Source: Diphasiastrum complanatum (lineage: Eukaryota > Streptophyta > Lycopodiopsida > Lycopodiales > Lycopodiaceae). From it: 60,000 nucleotides of DNA. The stretch spans positions 40,163,791 to 40,223,790 of the forward strand of contig CM055109.1 of NCBI GenBank assembly GCA_029204225.1, given 5' to 3'. Made by a program: the position numbers and the translations under genes. Positions 1 through 8,582 of the stretch are shown piece after piece. Below the pieces are notes generated by a model. It ran no database searches, was not told the origin of the DNA, and saw nothing but the letters and a program-made list of their open reading frames with translations. Every line of letters begins with the position of its first letter. Positions within the stretch are counted from its first letter, which is position 1.

Positions 1-98
1 TCCTCCATGTCAACGCCATCCAAGCCATCAAGTGCAGTAGACTACCTAGGTCCTTCCCATCTAATTGCACAACATATTCAACAGTAGCATGACCCTCA

Positions 99-274
99 TG
101 TTGGAATATCAATCCACACTCTAGAGAGAACTATCAAACAAGGCGGATAGCTCAATGGTAGAGCATCCCATCCGGTATGAGGGAGGTCCTAGGTTCGAAT
201 CCTAGTCTGTCCATCCATATTATGATCTATACCTGTTTGATAGTTCTCTCTAGAGTGTGGATTGATATTCCAAC
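99..274. repeat. Inverted repeat flanking the tRNA-like sequence
   Basis: Arms at 99-140 and 234-274 are perfect reverse complements over 41 nt. Each is the 5' end of the TRIM LTR (starts TGTTGGAATATC). In the intact copies at 6324 and 6584 this sequence occurs only once per LTR, so the palindrome is a rearrangement, for example inversion of the LTR core or recombination between oppositely oriented copies. Confidence 0.8.
141..213 (+). tRNA. tRNA-like sequence inside a TRIM LTR (copy 1)
   Basis: A 73-nt cloverleaf-like sequence. It has an A box TAGCTCAATGG and a perfect B box GGTTCGAATCC, a D stem GCTC/GAGC and a T stem CTAGG/CCTAG. The acceptor stem pairs with 3' TCTGTCC, although position 1 is A here and G in the other copies. 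The anticodon arm is TCCCA/TGAGG-like with an extra A on the 3' side. The loop holds TCCGGTA, so the anticodon could be read as CGG or CCG and is not assigned. No CCA is encoded. It is best called tRNA-like: Pol III promoter elements look intact, but function as a tRNA is doubtful. Confidence 0.6.
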
Positions 275-346
275 CCCCTCAAGCCACACTTGGTTGGGGT
301 CCTAGCTGTCACCTTCCCCACAACTTGGGCCACCTAACCATGGCTT

Positions 347-765
347 AGTTATGGACTCGGCTCATTACATTCACCGCGTCCATTTACATTTACAGTTACT
401 TTACTTTATGCATAAGCAGGCCTTGGGCCCTTTTTTATTCATTAGTGACATTCAGACTATATGGTTGGCCTTTGGCCTTATTATTCATTATTAGGCCATT
501 TGGACATATTACTGGAGAGTGGGGGCCTTCTTGGAGGGCGCACTATTATCCCTCCCAGTTAGGCCGTAGCCACTGGAAGCTTCCTTTTAGGGCTTCCTCT
601 TGACTATAAGTAGGGAAACTGTGTCATTTGTCATTCAGCTGATGATATTTGATCTCTCTCTTTAGCCTCCTTAATCTCTCTCTTTCCTGCTTTCTAGGGT
701 TAAGTCTTGCTTATGTGATGCTTTCATAGCTTAGCTCTAGATCAGCTGTGGCTTTATTCGTAACT
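347..765 (+). repeat. 5' LTR of gypsy element
   Basis: This 419-bp repeat matches 5860-6277. It begins AGTTATGG and ends CGTAACT, so the termini are a 5-bp inverted repeat AGTTA/TAACT instead of the usual TG/CA. A TATA-like CTATAAGTAGG (around 604-614) and CT-rich downstream sequence are compatible with a Pol II promoter and R region. Confidence 0.93.
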
Positions 766-777
766 TGGTATCAGAGC
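766..777 (+). promoter_or_regulatory. Primer-binding site (iMet tRNA) of gypsy element
   Basis: TGGTATCAGAGC directly abuts the LTR end. This is the common plant retrotransposon site complementary to the 3' end of initiator methionine tRNA. Confidence 0.93.
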
Positions 778-1330
778 ACTTTTCTGAGCACAATCTGGAA
801 TTTTTTCTTTGCTGCCTTGCCTTGCTCCTCCATCGCTGTTCCTACAGCTCCATTGCCGTTTTAACAGCCTTGTTCCATCACTGCTCCTTCCGCTCCTTCC
901 TGCCCAGCGTTCCCCCTGTTTTGTCCCCTCTTTTCTTTGCTGCCCAGCGCTCCTCCTCTTCCTTTCCATCGCTTTCCCTGCCTTACGACCTGTCACTTTC
1001 GTCTGATATTTTTCCAATTTGCAGCCATCTTCCACAGTTAGTTCCCTGATTGTCCAGCGCCCATCCTCATCCAAAAACTACCCAATTTCGACATCATTTG
1101 CTATTCCAAACAGCTAAAATTCTTCAACCTGTAAATCGTTGCCTCAGCACTCCCAACTTGTCACTTTTGCCTATTTTTTTCTCCAATTCCAGCCATCTTT
1201 TACAGCTTATCAAAAGGCTGTCGCGCGCTCATTCTCCACCACATTTTCAGGAATTCTGACTCCGTTTAATCTTTCAAATTCACATTTTATCCTTGGCTGT
1301 CCAACGCATTTTTACAGCTTCTCCATTGTT

Positions 1331-2225
1331 CATGGTCCTGGTAAAGCTCCTATTTTTCCTACGTTTGGGACTCCCCCTCCATTTGGATTTCCATCTTCTT
1401 CTGCTAGTCAGCCTGGTGGTGGACCGTTCATTCCATCTAACCCACCTCCTGGTCTTTCCTCGTCCCCCCCTTCCTGAGCCACACTTTGCTCGAGACTTTC
1501 GTGTTAGGGTACAGCTTGCTACCTATTCCGGTTCCTCTGACGGGAACTTATTAGAGAATTGGTTTGCTAAGCTTGACACATATTTTCAGATTTACCCTAA
1601 GACTGATCCTCAGAAGATCCAGTTGGCTGCTTTACATTTAGATGGACGTGCCGCCACGTGGTGGCGAGTTTATAGAGTTGATCCGGATCGGGAAGGGCTC
1701 CATGTATGGCATACCTTTCGTCGTGACCTCCGCCATGCTATGATTGATCCTCAGTGGCTGGACCGCCAACGTGATACATTCCGTAGTCTCACTCAGACCA
1801 GTGATCTTGCTTCTTATACAGATCAGTTTATGGAGCTTTCTTATCTTTTCACAGATCTACAGCCCACTGAGCTTATTTCTCGTTACATTGCTGGGCTTCG
1901 TGGTACTTTACGTTATGATGTTTCTTCCTTCCGTCCTACCACACTTGGTGAGGCGATGTCTCTTGCCAGTACTTTACAGCATAAGTACTCTGACACCCTT
2001 CCTTCCCGCTTCTCCCGACCCCGTCCTTCTGCTTCATCTTTTCCCGCTACGTTCACCCCTACACCGGCCCCTTCTGTTCCAGCTCTCTCCATTGCCCCTT
2101 CGCCTCCTCGTCCTCCGACTCCTCTACCTGCTTTTGTCCGACGTTACACGTCTGCAGAGTTCGCTGATCTTCAGCAGAAGCGTCTTTGCTTTCGTTGTAA
2201 GAGTCCTGACCATCTTGCCCTGTGA
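1331..2225 (+). pseudogene. gag: gypsy gag (broken)
   Basis: Gag capsid/nucleocapsid polyprotein for particle assembly and RNA packaging. The N-terminal Pro/Gly/Ser-rich stretch (about 1331-1474) ends in a stop. The retrotransposon-gag domain follows in another frame from about 1480 (LENWFAKL, AATWWRVY, HTFRRDLRHAM). A single CCHC knuckle (CFRCKSPDH...) is cut by a one-base shift at about 2221, just before its last Cys. At least two frameshifts are therefore present. No clear start codon can be assigned. Confidence 0.85.
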
Positions 2226-3117
2226 TTGCCGCCAGCCTTTCCCTACTACTACTGCTGTTTTTTACTATGAGGGCACTACTCCAGATGATTCCGATAACTA
2301 CATTCATATTTCTGATGAGCCTGACTTATCCTCTAAGCCTTCCCCTGATTTACTTCCTGCTACTTGCCATGCTCAGCTTGCCTATGCTACTTGGACAGGG
2401 CGTCCTGGTCCTCGCTCCATTCGCTTACGTGTGCGTATTACAGGTCGTGAGTATATTGCTTTAGTTGATACTGGTAGCACTCATTCTTTTATTAGCAGTT
2501 ATATCACTAGTCGGATCCGTGCTTCACCTGTTCCTGCTTCCAAGCCTCTCACAGTTGAGGTTGCCAGTTCTCATTCTTTTCCTAGTTCTCAGATGTTTCA
2601 GCGTTTACCATACCACATTGGAGATTTCTCTGGACAGGCAGATCTTTACATTATCCCTATGGAGCGCTATGATCTTATCCTTGATGCTGATTGGTTTGAA
2701 CCTCTTGGAGCCGTTACACTGGACTTGACACAGCAGACATTGACATTTGTACATGATGCAGTTACACACTCACTTGTTGGCATTGATTCTCAAGGAGACT
2801 TCCAGTTGATTACTGGGAAGCAGTTTATTCGCAGCCTGCCGAAGGCTCATTGTGCTGCCTTATTATGTGTTCAGCGGGCAGTACCAGTTCCTCCAGTTTC
2901 TACACCAGCAGTTGTTCCTCAGGTGATTTCTGACTTATTACATCAGTATGCTTTTGTCTTTTCAGAACCTACGACGCTACCACCATTACGTGACGTGAAC
3001 CATCATATTGACTTGCGTCCTGGTTCTGCTCCTCCTTCCCGTCCCCCTTATCGTATGTCTCGATCTGAGCGTGATGAGCTTGAGCTCCATACTACTGCCT
3101 TGTTAGATCAAGGGTCT
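2226..3117 (+). pseudogene. pol: gypsy aspartic protease and linker
   Basis: Protease region that matures the polyprotein. The active site ALVDTGSTHSF lies at about 2458-2490 and the flap region (LTVEVA...) follows; DLILDADW (about 2671-2694) is the conserved end of the fold. The frame runs on to RPPYRMSRSERDEL, the start of the reverse-transcriptase fingers, and then breaks at about 3111 through an apparent extra G in a GGG run. No in-frame stop occurs before that. Confidence 0.88.
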
Positions 3118-3577
3118 CATTGTTCCTAGTCACAGCCCTTTTGGTGCTCCTGTTCTCCTTATTAATAAGAAAGATGGTACCAAACGCCTTTGTATTGATT
3201 ACCGTGCTTTAAATAAGTTGACTATTCGTAATCAGTACCCTATTCCACACATGGATGACCTCTTTGACCAGCTCGGTACCTCTAAAATCTTTTCCAAGAT
3301 AGACCTTCGTTCTGGATATTACCAAATCAGGATGCACCCTTCTGACGAACATAAGACTGCTTTCCGTACTCATCTTGGTTTATATGAATTTTGTGTGCTT
3401 CCTTTTGGTGTTACTAATGGCCCTCCTATGTTCCAGAATGTGATGAATAACGTCTTGCGTCCGCTTCTTGGTCATTGTGTCTTGGTTTATTTTGATGATA
3501 TTCTTATTTTTAGTCAGTCTCTTGCTGAGCATGTTGCCCATCTTTCCTCTGTCTTTCAGTTACCTGTACACCACTAG
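3118..3577 (+). pseudogene. pol: gypsy reverse transcriptase, fingers and palm
   Basis: RNA-dependent DNA polymerase core. Visible motifs are [43 protein letters not shown] and the catalytic YFDDILIF (about 3487-3510). The frame ends at TAG near 3575, where the family normally has a Gln codon (PVHH-stop-LFAKLPKCSF), so this looks like a simple nonsense mutation. All palm carboxylates appear present. Confidence 0.92.
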
Positions 3578-4330
3578 TTATTTGCTAAGTTGCCTAAATG
3601 TTCTTTTGTTGTTTCTGAGATCGAGTTTCTTGGTTTTCTTATTTGTAATGGTCACATTCGTCTGGACCCTCATAAGGTTCAGGCCATCCAGGATTGGCCT
3701 ATACCTACTGATATTCATCATGTTCGTATGTTTCTTGGGTTAGCCACTCACCTTCGTCGTCCAGTTCCTCATTTTGCCACTATCGCAGCTCCTCTTCATG
3801 CACTTTTGAAGAAGTCTAGTACTTTTCTTTGGACTCCTGATTGTCAGACAGCGTTTGATACTCTTCGTCGTGCTGTTGTTGATGCTGCCGTTATGTGTTT
3901 ACCACAGTTTGATCAGAAGTTTCTTGTTGAGACTGATGCTAGTAATGTTGGTTTGGGTGCTTTACTTCGCCACTCACAATGTATTATTGCTTATGAGTCT
4001 CGTCGTCTTCGCTCTTATGAGCAACGTTATTCTGTGCATGAGAAAGAGCTTCTTGCTATTATCTATGCTCTTAAGAAGTGGCGTCATTATCTGTATCGAG
4101 TTCCATTTGACATTATTACTGATCACCAGTCTTTACGTTATCTGTTTTCTCAACGTGACCTTAGTGATCGTCAATTTCGTTGGTTGCAGTTTTTACAGTC
4201 TTTTAATTTCTCCATATTGTATCGTCCTGGTCGTGCTAACACTGCTGCTGATGCATTATCTCGTCTTCCAGCTTTGTTAAATACACTCGTTTCTACTATT
4301 CCTCCATGGTTTGATGCCCTACCTGCAGCA
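3578..4330 (+). pseudogene. pol: gypsy RT connection and RNase H
   Basis: This continues the polymerase after the nonsense codon: LFAKLPKCSF, IEFLGFLI, then RNase H with VETDASNVGLGALL, HEKELLAI and ITDHQSLRYLF, and the closing ADALSRLP motif (about 4249-4272). RNase H removes the RNA template. The catalytic D-E-D residues are present. The C-terminal linker drifts out of frame after about 4330. Confidence 0.9.
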
Positions 4331-4374
4331 TACCTTACATGTTCTGATTTCGTGATGTTTATAGTTCAACCCCA

Positions 4375-5259
4375 CCTGTTTCGTCCAGTCCTCATCAGGT
4401 TTACTCCATTATTGACAATCGTCTGTATCATTATGATTCTCTTTGTATCCCTAGTTCTTTGGGTATCCGTTCCCAGTTGTTGTCGGATGCTCATTCCTCT
4501 CCTGTTGGGGGTCACTTTGGTTTTCAGAAGTCTTATGCTCGTCTCAAAGACCATTTCTATTGGCCCTCTCTTCGCTCTGAGCTTGCTGTACTTATTCGTA
4601 CCTGCCCTTTTTGTCTTCGTAATAAGTACTCCTGTGCTAAATCTGTTGGTTTGCTCCAGAGTTGGCCTATTCCTCATCGCCAGTGGACTGATATATCTAT
4701 GGACTTTATCTTTGGCCTTCCCCATACCCAGCGTGGTCATGATTCATGTATGGTGGTAGTTGACAGGTTCTCGAAACAGGCACATTTTATCCCAGTTCGC
4801 AGTACTATCACAGCAGAGCAGTGTGCACGTTTGTTCCTATCAGAGATTTTCCGCCTACATGGATTTCCTCGTACTATCCTTTCTGATCGGGATAGTAAGT
4901 TTACATCTATATTCTGGACAGAGCTTATGCGTATTTTGGATGTTCAACTTTTTATGGGTTCTGCTTATCATTCTACTTCTGATGGGCAGTCTGAGGTCCT
5001 TAACAGGATCCTTGAGGATTATTTACGCCATTTTGTTACTCCTTCAGGGAAGGATTGGGATCAGCATTTATGTTTAGCAGAGTATAGCTATAATAGCTCT
5101 GTTAGTACCAGCACAGGTGTCTCACCATTTTTATTATCTCATGGCTATGCACCTCTTTTACCTGGCATTCCTCTTCCTCCTGAGGATACACCTTTTACAC
5201 TTGCATCTTTTCTATCAGGTGCTCGAGAGCTTATTACCCGGGCCAGTTCTCATTTATAG
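4375..5259 (+). pseudogene. pol: gypsy integrase, zinc-binding and catalytic domains
   Basis: Inserts the cDNA into the genome. The HHCC zinc module is visible (LLSDAHSSPVGGHFG ... CPFCLRNK). The D-D-E triad is intact: DISMDFI, LSDRDSKF and DGQSEVLNR. The open frame from 4459 ends at TAG (5257-5259) after SSHL, where related elements read on into the C-terminal domain; a frame change follows. Confidence 0.92.
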
Positions 5260-5813
5260 CATGTTCAGCAGCGTTATCAGACCTCAGTGATCGTCATCGC
5301 CGCCATGTTGAGTTTCAGCTTGGAGATATGGTTTATCTACACTTACGGTTTGCACGTCATCATTTTGTCCAGGGCCATGCTTCTACTGAGAAGCTTGCAC
5401 CACGTTATTATGGGCCTTATCGCATTGTGGAGGTTCTTAGTCCAGTTACATATCGCTTACAGCTTCCTGCTTCCACACGCGCCTGTGATGTATTCCATGT
5501 CAGTTTATTACGTGCTGCTATTGAGGATGACGCTCCTTGTGATGCTGAGTTTCCTACTGCTCCAGAGTTATTTCCATTTTTACCTGCTGTTATATTACAA
5601 GTTCGTCTATACCATAGTCGACGCCGCCGGCAGATTCAGTTTTTGGTCCAGTGGGATGGTCGTCCTATTGAGGAGGCCACATGGGAGCCTATTGATGTCT
5701 TTTATCATACACCATTACTTGCGGATCAGGCTCGTGCTCTTGCTACACTTGTTGATTCCTCTACATCAGATGTTCCTCTAGCTGTTGATGCACTAGGGCT
5801 TGCTGCTACTTGA
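5260..5813 (+). pseudogene. pol: gypsy integrase C-terminus with GPY/F module and chromodomain
   Basis: The GPY/F-type module reads YYGPYRIVEVLSPVTYRLQL, followed by DVFHVSLL. A chromodomain follows with LVQWDGRPIEEATWEPID (about 5641-5694). Chromodomains of this class are known to direct integration toward marked chromatin. The frame is intact from 5328 to the stop at 5813 but is displaced from the integrase core frame. Confidence 0.92.
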
Positions 5814-5859
5814 TCGGGTTATCTTTTCGGTAGTTGGGTCTTTTTTTTGTGTCGGGGAG

Positions 5860-6277
5860 AGTTATGGACTCGGCTCATTACATTCGCCGCGTCCATTTAC
5901 ATTTACAGTTACTTTACTTTATGCATAAGCAAGCCTTGGGCCCTTTTTTATTCATTAGTGACATTCAGACTATATGGTTGGCCTTTGGCCTTATTATTAA
6001 TTATTAGGCCATTTGGACATATTACTGGAGAGTGAGGGCCTTCTTGGAGGGCACACTATTATCCCTCCCAGTTGGGCCCTAGCCACTGGAAGCTTCCTTT
6101 TAGGGCTTCCTCTTGGCTATAAGTAGGGAAACTGTGTCATTTGTCATTCAGCTGATAATATTGATCTCTCTCTTTAGCCTCCTTAATCTCTCTCTTTCCT
6201 GCTTTCTAGGGTTAAGTCTTGCTTATGTGATGCTTTCATAGCTTAGCTCTAGATCAGCTGTGGCTCTATTCGTAACT
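5860..6277 (+). repeat. 3' LTR of gypsy element
   Basis: 418 bp, AGTTATGG to CGTAACT. A purine tract GGGGAG (5854-5859) lies immediately upstream. It is followed at once by the GGCTT target duplication (6278-6282). Confidence 0.93.
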
Positions 6278-6323
6278 GGCTTTGACACCATGAACTGTTA
6301 GGTCTAACTTGGCTCTGATACCG

Positions 6324-6467
6324 TGTTAGAAATCCATAAATCATAATATGGATGGACAGACAAGGATTCGAACCCCGGACCTCCCTCATACCGGATGGGA
6401 TGCTCTACCACTGAGCTATCCGCCCTGTTTGATAGTTCTCTCTAGAGTGTGGATTGATATTCCAGCA
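6324..6467 (-). repeat. TRIM LTR containing tRNA-like sequence (copy 2)
   Basis: 144 bp. In minus-strand orientation it starts TGCTGGAATATC and ends TTTCTAACA. It is the same length as 6584-6727 and near-identical to it. Half of its length is the tRNA-like core. Confidence 0.85.
6353..6425 (-). tRNA. tRNA-like sequence inside TRIM LTR (copy 2)
   Basis: 73 nt starting GGGCGGATAGCTCAG, with A box TAGCTCAGTGG and B box GGTTCGAATCC. The seven-pair acceptor stem GGGCGGA/TCTGTCC includes two G-U pairs. The T stem is CGGGG/CCTTG with wobble pairs. The anticodon arm carries the same extra A as the other copies. An intact Pol III internal promoter is likely; amino-acid identity is not assigned. Confidence 0.6.
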
Positions 6468-6571
6468 CGCCCCCTCAAGCCACACTTGGTTGGGGTCCTA
6501 GCTGTCACCTGCCCCACAACTTGGGCCACCTAACCATGGCTTTGACACCATGAATTGTTAGGTCTAACTTG

Positions 6572-6583
6572 GCTCTGATACCA
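6572..6583 (-). promoter_or_regulatory. Primer-binding site of TRIM
   Basis: The reverse complement reads TGGTATCAGAGC, directly next to the end (CTAACA) of the LTR at 6584-6727. The second site at 6312-6323 has one change (CGGTATCAGAGC). Confidence 0.88.
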
Positions 6584-6727
6584 TGTTAGAAATCCATAAA
6601 TCATAATATGGATGGACAGACTAGGATTCGAACCGAGGACCTCCCTCATACCGGATGGGATGCTCTACCACTGAGCTATCCGCCCTGTTTGATAGTTCTC
6701 TCTAGACTGTGGATTGATATTCCAACA
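6584..6727 (-). repeat. TRIM LTR containing tRNA-like sequence (copy 3)
   Basis: 144 bp. In minus-strand orientation it runs from TGTTGGAATATC to TTCTAACA. It is flanked on the right by CCTCC (6728-6732), close to the CCTCA at 94-98 on the other side of the array. Confidence 0.85.
6613..6685 (-). tRNA. tRNA-like sequence inside TRIM LTR (copy 3)
   Basis: 73 nt with the same A and B boxes as copy 2. The T stem CTCGG/CCTAG has one mismatch. Other arms are as in copy 2. Confidence 0.58.
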
Positions 6728-6732
6728 CCTCC

Positions 6733-7045
6733 ATTGTGCCTCTAGGCCACGCTGGATTATCTCACCCACAGGGTTAATTAGATAGTAGATTGTCTCAAAG
6801 AGAGGTCTTGCTGTTGTGACTGGTTCTTCTTTGAAAACCTGGATCTGGCCTGCACTGAATTTCACCTCTTCCAGTTTGTCCTTTAGCTTCTCGTATTCTG
6901 TCATTTGGGACTGTAGATATTGCAATTGGAAGCTTGTTTCATTCCTCCTTTGGCACGTGCACATAAGCCTTGCACCCAAAAATGTGAAACTTATCAATCT
7001 TTGGCTTCATTGTCTTGTCCTAATAGCACTTGACAGTGTGCTTAT
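6733..7045 (-). mobile_element. Copia integrase C-terminal fragment
   Basis: The minus strand at about 6948-7030 reads KTMKPKIDKFHIFGCKAYVH followed by VPKEE, a typical Ty1/copia segment just after the integrase core. Downstream sequence is frameshifted. It is a short relic, cut on its 3' side by the TRIM array. Confidence 0.6.
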
Positions 7046-7299
7046 GTGATTGAATCGATCACCCTATACTTGATCGTTTAAGAGAAGGATTACCTGTGTG
7101 ATCAGAAGATCAGATGAAATATGTAATTATATTTTGATAGCAATCTCCTGGGAGAGGAAGTTATCCTTTTAATGAAGATTAAGTTATAGTAAGCATTTGG
7201 CTACCGGTTATAGTCGTGCGTGCTTATATGCAGTTTTGAACCTATATCACTCATTTCGGTAGAGACTCGTACGATCAAGTTTCAGAAGGTAGCGGATTT

Positions 7300-7856
7300 T
7301 CTATAGGATATGCAGGAAATGCTACAAATAGCACGTAAGAATGTCTAGTGTGTCCAGGATAGGCACCAGCATTATGCTAATCTGAAATGATCGCCTCGAG
7401 ACTTTCAAATGGGGGTTTGGGTGTATTTAAGATTCCCGAAGGATTTTTAGTGTAATGCGTACCGACAAGCATTACAAACTGTCCCCTAGATACAGAGGAC
7501 CGTATTAGATCTTGTAAAAGATCGGATCCTTAGCTTACCAGTTGGATCTCCTAGAAAGAACTCAAATGCATCCGGTTTTTCACGTAAGCTGACCCAAGAA
7601 GAGTCTACGTGAAGGATAGCATCTTGTTTCTGGAGACCAACTGGACCTGTTGGATAAATCGGAGGTGTCTCGGTTTGAACCCGGAAGGATCTTGGATACA
7701 AGAACTAAACGATTGAGAAATCGTATAGTTATCAAGCATCTAGTTTGATGGAAGAGTCGCACAAACGATGATAATTCCTGGTAACAGGAAGGGAGCTTGT
7801 GGAAGAACTTCCCTACTTTAGGTTCTGAGGACAGAACTTGAATAAGGGGGGAAGAA
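7300..7856 (+). mobile_element. Ty3/gypsy remnant: integrase C-terminus and purine tract
   Basis: The plus strand reads DMQEMLQIARKNV, then VQDRHQHYANLK, SPRDFQMGVWVYLRFP, LAYQLDLLERTQMHPVFHVS and a decayed chromodomain-like end (REIVK.LIK...WKSR). Several stops and frameshifts interrupt it. AATAAGGGGGGAAG (7841-7854) is a good polypurine tract directly before a TGTCATGCCC LTR start. It is a different gypsy family from the element at 347-6277. Confidence 0.72.
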
Positions 7857-8094
7857 TGTCATGCCCACGACTGGTCTCGGATAGCGTGTCCACGCTAGAG
7901 ATCAGTAGACCAACAACCCGTAAGTTAATTGTGACTATAAGGGATTTGGGGCCCTTATGTGTATAGGGTCATAATCAATGGTTGTAGGCCTAAACACATG
8001 ATGGTGGATTTATATGGGTCTATCAGTGAGTCATTGAGGAACTGGATGACATGGCCCAAATAGGCTGCAGAGGTGTCTCAGCTACGTGGCCAAT
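7857..8094 (+). repeat. Partial 3' LTR of the gypsy remnant
   Basis: It starts TGTCATGCCC right after the purine tract. No second copy is in the window, so the right end cannot be fixed; the copia gag relic abuts it at about 8095. Confidence 0.5.
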
Positions 8095-8316
8095 CTAAGT
8101 ATCTGATATATTGAGGATAATAAGTGCGAAAGCCTTACCATCCTTCGATTTCCACTTTGAGTCGTCTATGTCGTCTTCAGGCTTTACTTCGATACTTGTA
8201 ACAACATCCCGAAACTCATTGGCGATTAGCAAGGTCTTCATCTTAAATTTCCATAAATGATAATTGGATCCATTTAGCTTGTCTACAATAAGACTGACTT
8301 TATTTTGAGAATCCAT
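8095..8316 (-). pseudogene. gag: Copia gag N-terminal fragment
   Basis: The minus strand encodes 73 residues starting MDSQNKVSLIVDKLNGSNYH and continuing LWKFKMKTLLIANEF, the conserved N-terminus of Ty1/copia gag. It resembles the fragment at 59270-59515. The rest of the element is missing on the 3' side. Confidence 0.82.
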
Positions 8317-8480
8317 CTGGAACTTTAGTCTGTCGATGTTAAGAGAGATACCGTGCTATGGAAACCAATTCTCTGATAACGAAACAAATTGATTCGAACT
8401 GAAGAATAATTTGATATCGCAAAAAATATCAAGTATAGGAGCTTGCGCTCTGATATAATATGAGGCCTTGAAGAATCAAC

Positions 8481-8492
8481 GCTCTGATACCA
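8481..8492 (-). promoter_or_regulatory. Primer-binding site of copia relic
   Basis: The reverse complement reads TGGTATCAGAGC, upstream of the gag fragment. LTR sequence (starting TGTTGGAAAG on the plus strand) follows from 8493. Its far end is not identified. Confidence 0.75.
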
Positions 8493-8582
8493 TGTTGGAA
8501 AGAGGTATGTAAAAGATAGGTCAAAAGGAATTGAATAAAAGGAATTTGAACGACAAGAAAGAAAACTTATCGTGTGCAACGG

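Larger units (their letters stand above)
99..346 (-). mobile_element. TRIM-like element, left segment (rearranged LTR plus internal region)
   Basis: This is the left part of a miniature LTR retrotransposon whose right part lies at 6278-6727; the gypsy element at 347-6277 separates them. Positions 275-346 match the internal region at 6470-6541, read from the minus strand. The LTR (99-274) is rearranged: the tRNA-like core (141-213) is on the plus strand, while both outer arms are copies of the LTR 5' end facing each other. The left flank CCTCA (94-98) nearly matches CCTCC (6728-6732) at the far end, suggesting a 5-bp target duplication with one change. No coding capacity is seen. The family assignment rests on comparison with the cleaner right copy. 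Confidence 0.75.
347..6277 (+). mobile_element. Ty3/gypsy chromovirus, complete but frame-broken
   Basis: Structure in order: 5' LTR (347-765), iMet primer site, gag, protease, reverse transcriptase, RNase H, integrase with GPY/F module and chromodomain, purine tract, 3' LTR (5860-6277). The 5-bp target duplication GGCTT lies at 342-346 and 6278-6282. The domain order RT-RH-IN and the C-terminal chromodomain define a Ty3/gypsy chromovirus. Roughly ten substitutions and one indel separate the two LTRs, so the insertion is moderately recent. It still carries several frameshifts and at least one nonsense codon, so it is probably not autonomous now. It landed in the internal region of the TRIM. 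Confidence 0.95.
6278..6727 (-). mobile_element. TRIM-like miniature LTR element with tRNA-bearing LTRs
   Basis: Read from the minus strand: LTR (6727-6584), primer site TGGTATCAGAGC (6583-6572), about 116 bp of non-coding internal DNA ending in a purine tract (CTTGAGGGGGCG), and a second LTR (6467-6324). LTR-to-LTR length is 404 bp. A further primer site and internal segment (6323-6278) continue into the segment at 275-346, so this is a tandem three-LTR array. Each LTR starts TGTTGG or TGCTGG and ends CTAACA. No ORF is present, so it must depend on enzymes of other elements. Confidence 0.85.

Noticed and set aside
141-213. Calling the tRNA-like copies functional tRNA genes with a stated amino acid
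   Set aside because: The anticodon arm has an extra nucleotide, position 33 is ambiguous and the copies sit in a transposon LTR.
1744-3129. Leu/Phe/Val-rich hydrophobic open frames overlapping the gypsy element (for example 2222-2464, 3855-4280, 4760-5077)
   Set aside because: They are shadow frames of T-rich pol sequence; the domain motifs lie in the other frame.
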